This document shows, piece after piece, positions 1 through 7,651 of a stretch of 60,792 nucleotides of DNA. Origin of the DNA: a bacterium (GTDB lineage: Bacteria > SAR324 > XYD2-FULL-50-16); contig JAHJTV010000032.1 in assembly GCA_018829445.1 (NCBI GenBank), positions 1 through 60,792 of the forward strand, written 5' to 3'. Position 1 is the stretch's first letter. Each line of letters starts with the position of its first letter. Below the pieces are notes generated by a model. The model worked only from the letters and a program-made list of their open reading frames with translations. It did not search any database and had not been told where the DNA came from. A program made the position numbers and the translations under genes.

Positions 1-30
1 CCGGAATCCAGATTTTTGATTAAACCTTAT

Positions 31-58
31 GGATGCCGGATCAAGTCCGGCATGACAG
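31..58. repeat. Short palindromic dispersed repeat, left copy
   Basis: A 28-bp unit with a palindromic core (ATGCCGGATCAAGTCCGGCAT with one central asymmetry) followed by GACAG. The exact reverse complement lies at 60675-60702, and diverged copies or halves lie at 16446-16625 and 60721-60749. It lies outside any credible gene. Short intergenic palindromes of this type are common in proteobacterial genomes; the function is unknown. Confidence 0.8.
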
Positions 59-483
59 CGGTTCAGAATTTCTATGGTTTTTAGATTATTGAGTTAAAAG
101 CCCTAAATTGAACATTACAATACTTTTCGGAGTGGACTCAACATTGTTATAAAAAATATGTAAAATGCACTAACGGTGCTCAAATTAACCTTCTGACTCC
201 TAGCTCCTATCTCCTGTATTCTCGCTTACTAACACCGAAGAAAAAATAGAAGAAAAGCAAAATATCCAATTCATTGGTCGGGAAAGTCGAGTCAATAATA
301 TAGCGACAATTGCAGAAGTTGACTGCAGCCAGAAATTTGAATACGAGCATGGATGATGTATTTTTTACTGTTCTCGCCTCACAGAGATAACCCTTGCAGA
401 CACATAGAAGGCAATACATTGCGCTTGTTTTGAATTCCAGACATGGGCATGGGAACTCAGGGTATTGCATGTAACAATTTTTC
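59..483. other. Gene-free stretch upstream of the TetR gene
   Basis: Apart from the repeat at its left edge I see no credible gene here. A cysteine-rich minus-strand reading frame (207-470) has no ribosome-binding site, no recognisable domain and low-complexity Phe/Leu runs, so I do not call it. Nothing resembling a tRNA or riboswitch was seen. Confidence 0.6.
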
Positions 484-523
484 TTGACACCATCTAAACA
501 CGTGGTTAATGTAACACCGTTAC
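484..523 (+). promoter_or_regulatory. Likely promoter and operator of the TetR-led cluster
   Basis: TTGACA at 484-489 is a consensus -35 box. A 17-bp spacer leads to TAATGT at 507-512, an acceptable -10 box. The inverted repeat GTAAC-ACC-GTTAC at 511-523 overlaps the -10 box and the expected start of transcription, and a further GTTACC follows at 533-538. This placement fits autorepression by the TetR protein encoded from 561. The promoter is read from consensus; the operator role is inference. Confidence 0.5.
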
Positions 524-560
524 CACAACAAAGTTACCTTTAAACCCGGTAGAGCTAAAA

Positions 561-1244
561 ATGCCCAAAGCACAACGCAGTCCTGAAGAGATACAACTTG
601 TCCGTGATGACATCATGTCCAAGGCCCTTGAACTTATTACGTCAGATGGCTATGACGGTTTTTCCATGCGGAAACTGGCCACCCGCCTTGGAATCGCGGC
701 CAAAACGATTTATAACTACTTCCAAAACCAGGACGAATTATATCTTTGCTTGCTGACAAAGGGATTCGAACAGCTTTACGAGTGCTACGAAATAGCGGTC
801 GGACGGCATAAAAAGCCGATGAATCAAATAGGTGCAGTAATAGCGGCTTATATCGAATTTGGTCTTGAAAACCCCAATATCTATAATCTCATGTTTACAT
901 GGCATGTGCCGAAATTTAATGACTATAAGGGCACTCCCATGGAAAATGTGGCCAGACACGAACTTAATACCGCCCTGAAGTGCTTCAATTTTGCTATAGA
1001 TTTGATGCGTGACTATCTGGGAGACTCGCCTGCCATAAAGGAGGATACGCTCCAGGTAGAACTGATTCAGATCTGGTCACACATGCACGGCTATGTGGCA
1101 GGCATCAACAATACACTGTTGGACTACCTGCATGAGAACCCCCTTTCGTTGAAACAAATGGTGATTGATCGGGCATTCAGGAATGTTCGATCGGATCTGA
1201 CTGCCTACCAGCGACGGATTGGCTTAACTGTAATCTTAGATTAG
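561..1244 (+). CDS. TetR/AcrR-family transcriptional regulator
   Basis: The 227-residue protein has the family layout: an N-terminal helix-turn-helix at about residues 15-60 (SMRKLATRLGIAAKTIYNYF is the recognition region), followed by an all-helical ligand-binding domain. It is the first gene of a same-strand cluster running to 7267 and is preceded by a promoter with an inverted repeat. It probably represses the cluster and responds to the substrate of the glycyl radical enzyme or a related small molecule. The ligand cannot be told from the sequence because the C-terminal domain is not conserved in this family. The family call is secure; the regulatory target is inferred from position. Confidence 0.9.
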   Translation: MPKAQRSPEEIQLVRDDIMSKALELITSDGYDGFSMRKLATRLGIAAKTIYNYFQNQDELYLCLLTKGFEQLYECYEIAVGRHKKPMNQIGAVIAAYIEFGLENPNIYNLMFTWHVPKFNDYKGTPMENVARHELNTALKCFNFAIDLMRDYLGDSPAIKEDTLQVELIQIWSHMHGYVAGINNTLLDYLHENPLSLKQMVIDRAFRNVRSDLTAYQRRIGLTVILD

Positions 1245-1269
1245 GTTACACAACCCCGGAGGTAAAGTG

Positions 1270-1635
1270 ATGAAATTTCGACTACTGCTGTATATCATCC
1301 ACAGAAAACTGAAGAAGGCAGCGACGGCAAATGACCGATTCAAGAGTTTCATTCAGAGCAAGAAACTGAGTATTACAATCAAAACCGGCGATAGTCGTCT
1401 AGGACGGCGTTATACATTTGAAAACGGGAAAATATCATCCACATCCGGTATTGCGAAAGAATGCGATGCGGCCATGGTATGGCGAGATGCAAACACGGCG
1501 TTCGAGGTCATGTCCTCCGGCAATGAAGAGGCATCAGTGGCGGCTCTCACCGAACAAAAACTTCAGATCGAAGGCAGTTTTAAAGAGTTTATGTGGTTTT
1601 CAAGAGCCCTGGACATCATGATGGGAAAAGCCTAA
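1270..1635 (+). CDS. SCP2-like (sterol-carrier-type) small protein
   Basis: The 121-residue protein reads as a single SCP2-like fold: a basic N-terminal helix, a strand pair with a Gly/Arg-rich turn (ITIKTGDSRLGRRYTFENGK), a region resembling the SCP2 'DAAMVWRDANTAFEVMSSG' helix, and a final IEGSFKEFMWF segment. SCP2 domains bind hydrophobic ligands such as acyl chains, or act as accessory factors for lipid-like substrates. GGAGGT at 1258-1263 selects the ATG at 1270 over the GTG just before it. It lies between the regulator and the glycyl radical enzyme, 27 bp before the latter, so it probably serves that pathway by carrying a hydrophobic substrate or by assembling the enzyme. It could instead be an unrelated fold with a similar pattern. 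Confidence 0.65.
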   Translation: MKFRLLLYIIHRKLKKAATANDRFKSFIQSKKLSITIKTGDSRLGRRYTFENGKISSTSGIAKECDAAMVWRDANTAFEVMSSGNEEASVAALTEQKLQIEGSFKEFMWFSRALDIMMGKA

Positions 1636-1662
1636 TCAAATACATTTTAACGGGGGAACAGA

Positions 1663-4194
1663 ATGAAATCATCCACAGCAGAAGTATTACCCAAACCGAT
1701 CGGACTGGAACTATTTGACAAAGAATGGACTGTAGGCTCATCTGCAATGATAGATGATCCATCTCCGTTCCCGAGGGTCAACCGTCTTCGAAAATTCGCC
1801 CTGGAAACAGAATTCACTGTTGATCATGAAAGGGCATGCCTGGTTACCGAAGCCTACCAAAAGCATTCGGAAAAACCGCAGATCATCATCTGCGCTGAAG
1901 CCTTGGCCCATGTGCTCAGAAATTTTACCATCCACATTCACAAGGATGAACTGATTGTGGGAGAGATGGCAGCACCGATTAAGTCGGCGCCGATTTTCCC
2001 TGAGTTTTCCTTTGATTGGATTCTCGATGAAATGAGAAACCATCCCTGGAAAGACCGACTCCATGATAAGTATTATATATCCAAAGAATCGGAGAAAAAG
2101 CTGTTCGGGCTGGAAACATATTGGAAAGGGAAGACAGTTGAGAAAAATATCGTCGCCAGGATGTCTGAAGATGAAAAAAAAGGCACAAACCTGGGGAAGG
2201 GACTTTACCTGCTGAATCTGTACATGTTCGGCGGAATTGGCCATACACGGCTGAATTACGAAAAATTATTTGAAAAGGGATTCGGCGGGCTTAAAAAACA
2301 GGTCCGCGAAAAAATGTTCGCCCTTGATCCCACTTTACCCGAAGACCTGAAGAAAAGGGAGTTTTACCAGGCAGAACTGATTGTACTTGACGCATCCACG
2401 GATTTTCTAAACCGATATGCGGCGTTGGCCTTGGATCTTTCAAAGACGGAAAAGGATCTTGAATGGAAGAACGAGCTGATCCAGATTGCCCAAGTCTGTG
2501 AGTGGGTGTCCGAACATCCGCCACGAACCTTTCGGGAAGCCCTGCAACTTGAATTTATCGCCACAACGATCATATTGATTGAGTCCAACGGCCATTCTGT
2601 TTCCTTCGGACGTTTCGACCAGTACATGTATTCCTTCTATCAGCGTGATATTCAATCCGGAGTTGCCACCAAGGAATCGATCCAGGAACTGATCGAGATT
2701 TCGTTTATCAAAGACCTCTGGTGGACGAAACTCAGAGACCGGCTAACCGTCATTGCCAATGCCGGTAGAGGAATGGGCGGAGATACCATGACTGTAGGCG
2801 GGGTGGATAGAGATGGTAACGATGCCACCAATGATCTGAGTTTTATGGTTCTGGACGCAGTGGCGCATTTACGGTTGGGGGTGCCCTGGATGGCAGTTCG
2901 CTTTCACAAGAATACACCGTGGGAGTTCAAAGTGAAAACGTTCAATGTCATCCGCATCGGATTCGGAGAGCCCAAAATATTTAATGACCAGGCCGCAATC
3001 CCCTCCATGATCGAAGGCGGCCGGGCAAAAGAGGACGCCAATGATTACCACGTGGTTGGATGTGTTGAAATAGATGCCGGTGGGAAAGAATATGGATGGC
3101 ACGATTCCGCCTATTTCAGTATGGCCAAAGTCCTTGAGCTCGCTATTAATAACGGACGTTGTATCGGGTGCGGTGCCCACTGCCAAAGGTGGGACAGCTG
3201 TGGCAGTGAGGGAAAACGTCTGGGACCTCAAACCGGAAGTCTGGCAGACTTTACATCATTTGATCAGGTGAAGGAATCCTACGACCGGCAGATGAAATAC
3301 TGGTGTGATCAGATGATTGCAGGTACCGAGATTATGGATATAACGCATCAGGAACTGAAACCCCTGCCGTTTTTGTCAACCGTCATGGATGATTGTACTG
3401 AAAGAGGGATTGATGTTACTGCAGGCGGTGCCGTGTATAATTTTACCGGGCCACAAGCGGTGGGTGTCGGTACTGTAGCGGACGGTTTGTCTACCATTAA
3501 ACAGCTCGTCTTCGACGAGAAAAAAGTGACAGGAAGGGCTCTGCTAGATGCCTGTGAAGATAACTGGACGGGTCATGAAGTCCTGTATGCTCTGGTCAAC
3601 AGCGACAAGGTGCACCATTACGGCAATGATGATGATTATGCCGACGAACTGGCTCGATTTGGGGCAGACACCTATTGCAGACATATCGAGAATCGTCCCA
3701 ACGCCAGAGGCGGCCACTACCTGCCGGGTGTATATTCCGTTTCGGCAAATGTGGCGCTGGGACTGCTTCAATGGGCGTCCATCGAAGGGCGAAAGGCTTT
3801 GGAGCCCCTTTCCGACTGTCTGGGCCCGGTTCATACCCACGCCGGCTCTCACGATATCGAAGGACCCACCGCCATTGCCAAGTCCGTTTCCAAGCTTGAT
3901 CATATTCGCGCTACTAACGGCACCCTGCTCAACTGGAAGTTTTCACCGTCCTGTGTAGCAGGTGAGGTTGGAAGGGACAACCTGATCTCCCTGATGGATG
4001 TATATTTTGACAGAAAAGGTATGCACAGCCAGTTTAACATTGTCAGCAGAGAGACGATGGAGGCCGCTTTGGTGGACCCTGAACACTATAAATATCTTGC
4101 TGTGCGGGTGGCCGGATATAGTTCCTATTTTGTCCAACTAAGCAAACCTCTGCAGTATGACATCATGAACCGAACTGAATTATCGTTTGATTAA
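1663..4194 (+). CDS. Glycyl radical enzyme (PFL-like lyase/dehydratase/decarboxylase class)
   Basis: The 843-residue length is usual for the family. The active-site loop carries GCVE (Cys467, Glu469), as in glycerol/diol dehydratases, choline TMA-lyase and hydroxyphenylacetate decarboxylase, and unlike the Cys-Cys of pyruvate formate-lyase or the site of benzylsuccinate synthase. The glycyl radical loop RVAGYSSYF holds Gly818, 25 residues from the C-terminus. Family motifs GTLLNWKF and LGPQTG are present. Just after the active site is a cysteine-rich insert, C500-x2-C503-x3-C507-x5-C513, unusual for the family and possibly metal-binding. The activating enzyme follows at 4258. No microcompartment shell genes and no small decarboxylase subunit are nearby. 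The substrate is unknown; the corrinoid methyltransferase genes downstream suggest a methylated substrate or product. Confidence 0.93.
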   Translation: MKSSTAEVLPKPIGLELFDKEWTVGSSAMIDDPSPFPRVNRLRKFALETEFTVDHERACLVTEAYQKHSEKPQIIICAEALAHVLRNFTIHIHKDELIVGEMAAPIKSAPIFPEFSFDWILDEMRNHPWKDRLHDKYYISKESEKKLFGLETYWKGKTVEKNIVARMSEDEKKGTNLGKGLYLLNLYMFGGIGHTRLNYEKLFEKGFGGLKKQVREKMFALDPTLPEDLKKREFYQAELIVLDASTDFLNRYAALALDLSKTEKDLEWKNELIQIAQVCEWVSEHPPRTFREALQLEFIATTIILIESNGHSVSFGRFDQYMYSFYQRDIQSGVATKESIQELIEISFIKDLWWTKLRDRLTVIANAGRGMGGDTMTVGGVDRDGNDATNDLSFMVLDAVAHLRLGVPWMAVRFHKNTPWEFKVKTFNVIRIGFGEPKIFNDQAAIPSMIEGGRAKEDANDYHVVGCVEIDAGGKEYGWHDSAYFSMAKVLELAINNGRCIGCGAHCQRWDSCGSEGKRLGPQTGSLADFTSFDQVKESYDRQMKYWCDQMIAGTEIMDITHQELKPLPFLSTVMDDCTERGIDVTAGGAVYNFTGPQAVGVGTVADGLSTIKQLVFDEKKVTGRALLDACEDNWTGHEVLYALVNSDKVHHYGNDDDYADELARFGADTYCRHIENRPNARGGHYLPGVYSVSANVALGLLQWASIEGRKALEPLSDCLGPVHTHAGSHDIEGPTAIAKSVSKLDHIRATNGTLLNWKFSPSCVAGEVGRDNLISLMDVYFDRKGMHSQFNIVSRETMEAALVDPEHYKYLAVRVAGYSSYFVQLSKPLQYDIMNRTELSFD

Positions 4195-4257
4195 GCAATA
4201 AACCGGGTGAAAAATCCCTGTATTCGTAAAAAAGGCTGATACCCAAAGATAAGCATT

Positions 4258-5298
4258 ATGGAAGTGAATACCGAGCAGGAAAGTATACCAGATTTGATAT
4301 CCGCGGAAGACCTCACCAACAGTTCGGATATCGGCGTTTCAGAGGGGATTGTATCCAATATTCAGCGGTTCACTATTCATGATGGCCCCGGTATTCGTAC
4401 CGAAGTTTTTCTCAAGGGCTGTCCATTGCAGTGCAAGTGGTGTAGCAATCCCGAGAGTATTAAGGTCAAACCGGAGATTGGAATTTATACTTCAAGCTGT
4501 ATCGGAATTGATAAATGCGGGTATTGTCTGGCGGTCTGTTCGGAGTGTGACCGGGGTGTTTTTTACCAACATGACAATAAGATTGTCGGAATTGATCGGC
4601 AATTGTGCACGGATTGTTTTAAATGTGTCGATGCATGCCCGGCGAATGCCCTGAAAATATGGGGTCAAAAGCGATCTGTGGCCGATGTGATGAAGATTGT
4701 ATTGTCAGATACCGAGTTTTATCAAAAATCCGGAGGCGGTGTAACCATTTCCGGCGGCGAAGCATTGGTACAGTGGGGTTTTACGCGGGCTATTCTCAAG
4801 GAATGCAGGCAACATGATATTCATACCTGCCTGGAAACGACACTGCATTGCAATCCGTCAATCCTTGCAAGGGTTTTTCCTTATACGGACCTCGTGATAT
4901 CCGATATCAAACATATGGACAACAGTCGTCATAAAGAATATACCGGCATCGGCAATGATTTGATCCACCGTAACCTGATAGCAACGGTTGAAATGGAAAA
5001 ACCGTTGATTGTCCGCATACCGGTGATACCGGCTCACAACAACAGTGAAGAAAACATCAGGGCTTCGGCTGAATTTATCATCGAAAAGCTATTCAATCGG
5101 GTTATACAAGTACAACTGCTTCCTTACCGGCAATTGGGAGTGGAGAAATATGTTTCGCTCAATGAAGATTATCCAATGGCCGGACTCCCGGAAACAGACC
5201 GGCACGCCTGGGAAAAAGACATTCTCAATCTGGTCGGCATTATGCAGTCTTACGGTATTCCCGCAGTAGCTGGGGCTAACAACAAACTGCCATCATAA
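4258..5298 (+). CDS. Glycyl radical enzyme activating enzyme (radical SAM)
   Basis: The 346-residue protein has the activase signature: an N-terminal FTIHDGPGIRT, the radical SAM motif CPLQCKWC (Cx3Cx2C), and SGGEAL for SAM binding. Between the radical SAM motif and SGGEAL lie two ferredoxin-like cysteine sets, CIGIDKCGYCLAVC (Cx5Cx2Cx3C) and CTDCFKCVDAC (Cx2Cx2Cx3C), as in activases of dehydratase-type glycyl radical enzymes. About 25 residues precede the conserved core, so the true start could be slightly downstream. No clear ribosome-binding site stands before 4258. It abstracts a hydrogen from Gly818 of the neighbouring enzyme using SAM, and must work anaerobically. Pairing with the upstream gene is inferred from adjacency. 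Confidence 0.93.
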   Translation: MEVNTEQESIPDLISAEDLTNSSDIGVSEGIVSNIQRFTIHDGPGIRTEVFLKGCPLQCKWCSNPESIKVKPEIGIYTSSCIGIDKCGYCLAVCSECDRGVFYQHDNKIVGIDRQLCTDCFKCVDACPANALKIWGQKRSVADVMKIVLSDTEFYQKSGGGVTISGGEALVQWGFTRAILKECRQHDIHTCLETTLHCNPSILARVFPYTDLVISDIKHMDNSRHKEYTGIGNDLIHRNLIATVEMEKPLIVRIPVIPAHNNSEENIRASAEFIIEKLFNRVIQVQLLPYRQLGVEKYVSLNEDYPMAGLPETDRHAWEKDILNLVGIMQSYGIPAVAGANNKLPS

Positions 5299-5395
5299 AT
5301 AATCATGTCATTATTCCACCTGGCATACCAAAAGAAGGAAAAACGCACTTAAACACGATATCCCGAACAGGGTTAATTTTTTCAGAGATCATAAT

Positions 5396-6574
5396 ATGGC
5401 ATCCATGAGTCCAGTTGAAAGAGTGTTGCGCACGTTTGATGGAAAACCGGTGGATAGAATCCCTTGCTTCAGTTGCTTATTGGAAGGCAGGCAGGCGGAT
5501 GAAATCCTGGGAAAGAAGCTGATTCAAAACGGCATATTGGTAACCAATCCTCTGGTTAAACTGTTTTTTGATAAACTGGGCCCAAGCATCACCCGCCCAA
5601 TCATACAGCGAACATTTGCCGATCTGGTGGATCGACGAAACCGAGCCCAGGTAAAGATGGGGTTTGATGCCATTTGGGCTTATTATGATGACTCCTGGGT
5701 GGCTCTGGATTCCGAAACACTAGCCTTGACCACAGGCTCGCTTTTTAACGTCATTGGGGATGGATACGGAAACGCAACGTATATGTACCGCGAGCCCGGG
5801 ATTAAGACACCGGCGGATTTTGAAGCCTGGCCGTACTGGCCGAACCCAGACGACATTGCCCATCGAGTTTCCAAATACTTCAGGAAATTCGTCAAAAAAC
5901 ATGGAGAGAGCACCTGTATTTTTGGATACGGTTTCTTCGGCGGACTGTTTGAGTCCATGAATTGGAGCTTTGGAATCGAAAAAGTACCATTGTGGATAAA
6001 GAGAGAACCGGCCTATGTCAAGCGATTCCTCGATCTCCTGGAAGAGATCTCCATTAAAACCCATACTGCCATCCTCGAAGCCGGTGCCCCGGGAGTCTTT
6101 CAATCAGATGATTTTGCCTACAAGACCGGTCCCTTCATGCGACCCTCGATGGTGGAGGAGATTTTCGGCGACCGCTACCGCCGCATCATCAAAAACGTAC
6201 ATGATCATGGGGGCAAGTACATTCTGCATTCCTGCGGAGATAACACCCTGCTGTTCGACCATTTTATCGATTGGGGCGTAGACGGACTTCACGCATATGA
6301 AAACACATCCAATGTAGATATTTTCAAGGAAAAGGAGATCCACGGCGATCAAGTCACCATTGTCGGTGGCGTGGGGATTGATTACCTACTTTCTGACCGG
6401 TCGAAGGACGAGGAGATCGTTGAAAAAGTCAAAGAGTTGTGTATCAAACTGGGCCCCGGTGGCAAGTTCCTCCTTAGTGCGGTTCATAGCGAGGATTCCG
6501 TCCCGTCCGCCAAATTAAAAGTAATGCTTGACGCCGTAAAGGAATATGGTGTCTACCCGTTGACAACTGACTAG
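5396..6574 (+). CDS. Uroporphyrinogen decarboxylase-family corrinoid methyltransferase
   Basis: The 392-residue protein has the UroD TIM-barrel pattern: N-terminal SPVERVLRTFDGKPVDRIPCF, a central YGFFGGLFESMNW region, and HSCGD with His278 and Cys280. In MtaA/CmuA-type methyltransferases an H-x-C pair and a later Cys bind the zinc that activates the methyl acceptor thiol. Here the position usually GCG near residue 362 reads AVHSED, so a histidine (His364) may replace the last cysteine. Haem-type uroporphyrinogen decarboxylase is unlikely because it lacks this H-x-C and would not be followed by a corrinoid protein. It probably moves a methyl group between the corrinoid protein encoded next and an acceptor, or demethylates the substrate. 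The direction is not decidable here. Confidence 0.85.
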   Translation: MASMSPVERVLRTFDGKPVDRIPCFSCLLEGRQADEILGKKLIQNGILVTNPLVKLFFDKLGPSITRPIIQRTFADLVDRRNRAQVKMGFDAIWAYYDDSWVALDSETLALTTGSLFNVIGDGYGNATYMYREPGIKTPADFEAWPYWPNPDDIAHRVSKYFRKFVKKHGESTCIFGYGFFGGLFESMNWSFGIEKVPLWIKREPAYVKRFLDLLEEISIKTHTAILEAGAPGVFQSDDFAYKTGPFMRPSMVEEIFGDRYRRIIKNVHDHGGKYILHSCGDNTLLFDHFIDWGVDGLHAYENTSNVDIFKEKEIHGDQVTIVGGVGIDYLLSDRSKDEEIVEKVKELCIKLGPGGKFLLSAVHSEDSVPSAKLKVMLDAVKEYGVYPLTTD

Positions 6575-6616
6575 TACTTGACTATCGCAACCAGTATTCA
6601 AACAAGGGAGAAGACA

Positions 6617-7267
6617 ATGAAAGAGTGCTTGATTAATGTACAGACCGCAGTTATCGACATGAATGATTCGAACATTCTGGAATTGGTACAAAATTGCCTC
6701 GATGAGGGACTGACCCCGATTGAAATCATTGAAGGGGGCTTAAGTAAGGGGCTTGAGGGAGTTGGGGAACGGTTTGACGCCGGTGAGTATTTTTTGGCAG
6801 AGTTGATTATGGCGGGAGAAGTGGTCACAATGGCCACCACTTTCTTACAATCGATGATGGTGCCCGGAGAGATCGGAAAAAAAGGTAAGGTTCTATTGGC
6901 GACTGTCAAAGGGGATATTCATGAAATCGGGAAAAACATCCTGGGGATGGTACTCTCAGCTTCCGGATATGAAGTGGTGGATATCGGGGCAAACGCTTCT
7001 GCCGAGCTAATTTTGGAAACTCTGAAAGAACAAAAGATAAACATGGTCGGACTCTCCGCCCTTTTAACCACTACAGTGGGGGGTATTAAGGAAGTGGTTG
7101 AGCTACTGCGGCAGGCTGGCATGCGAGATCAAACGCGGATCGCCATCGGAGGTGCCTGCTGTTCACGACAATTGGCTGATGAGATGAAGGTGGACGCCTT
7201 TGGTGAATCCGCAGTGTCGGCGGTCAGCATCTTTGATGGCTTCAGAGAATCGCTGGCTGTTTCCTGA
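6617..7267 (+). CDS. Methyltransferase corrinoid protein (B12-binding)
   Basis: The 216-residue protein has a helical cap (about 1-90), then a cobalamin-binding Rossmann domain with DIHEIGKN (the D-x-H-x-x-G histidine that ligates cobalt from below), SALLTTT and IGGACCS. This is the layout of MtaC/MtbC-like carriers. A good ribosome-binding site (AAGGGAG, 6604-6610) precedes the ATG at 6617; an in-frame TTG at 6578 has none. It follows the UroD-type methyltransferase by 42 bp and should carry the methyl group as methyl-cob(III)amide. No substrate:corrinoid methyltransferase of the MttB, MtaB or MtgB type and no RamA-like reactivase lies in the window. Confidence 0.92.
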   Translation: MKECLINVQTAVIDMNDSNILELVQNCLDEGLTPIEIIEGGLSKGLEGVGERFDAGEYFLAELIMAGEVVTMATTFLQSMMVPGEIGKKGKVLLATVKGDIHEIGKNILGMVLSASGYEVVDIGANASAELILETLKEQKINMVGLSALLTTTVGGIKEVVELLRQAGMRDQTRIAIGGACCSRQLADEMKVDAFGESAVSAVSIFDGFRESLAVS

Positions 7268-7310
7268 TCTCAAATCTGAAAGAAAACAGATTCCCCGGAT
7301 AACAAAAAGT

Positions 7311-7352
7311 GATGTGGATTTTTTCTCAAGATTTTGATTAAAAATCCACATC
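7311..7352 (+). terminator. Stem-loop after the glycyl radical cluster
   Basis: GATGTGGATTTTT (7311-7323) and AAAAATCCACATC (7340-7352) form a perfect 13-bp stem with a 16-nt loop, 44 bp after the last cluster gene. No T-run follows the second arm, so it is either a weak terminator or an mRNA-stabilising hairpin. It marks the probable end of the transcription unit. Confidence 0.5.
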
Positions 7353-7651
7353 ATATACCGAAACGCTTCCCGAATAACTTCACTGGCAGTAATTAACTCA
7401 CCGCTTTTACGGGCTATTTCTTAGAAATTGATCAGAATAAAAAAACCCGGATTAAGACTCAAAATTTTATCATAGGCTTTATGCAAGACAAAATCGTGTC
7501 GATTAAGGAGAATTATGACTGCTTGTAATCATGTTACAATGCGATTTTGAGGAGGAACAGGATTGAAGTGAGCCTTTTTGTTATGGTAATACTTTACGAA
7601 ATGACATAATAAGAACATATACAAATTGAAAACACCAGCAATGGGAAAAGT
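7353..7651. other. Gene-free stretch before the HD-GYP gene
   Basis: No gene, tRNA or riboswitch is visible. The stretch is AT-rich and should contain the promoter of the HD-GYP gene, but I cannot fix clear -35 and -10 boxes. Confidence 0.5.

Noticed and set aside
207..470. Cysteine-rich minus-strand frame of 87 codons
   Set aside because: No ribosome-binding site, low-complexity end, no recognisable domain; regarded as chance.
561..7267. Microcompartment-associated GRE locus
   Set aside because: No shell-protein, aldehyde dehydrogenase or encapsulation-peptide gene is in or near the cluster.
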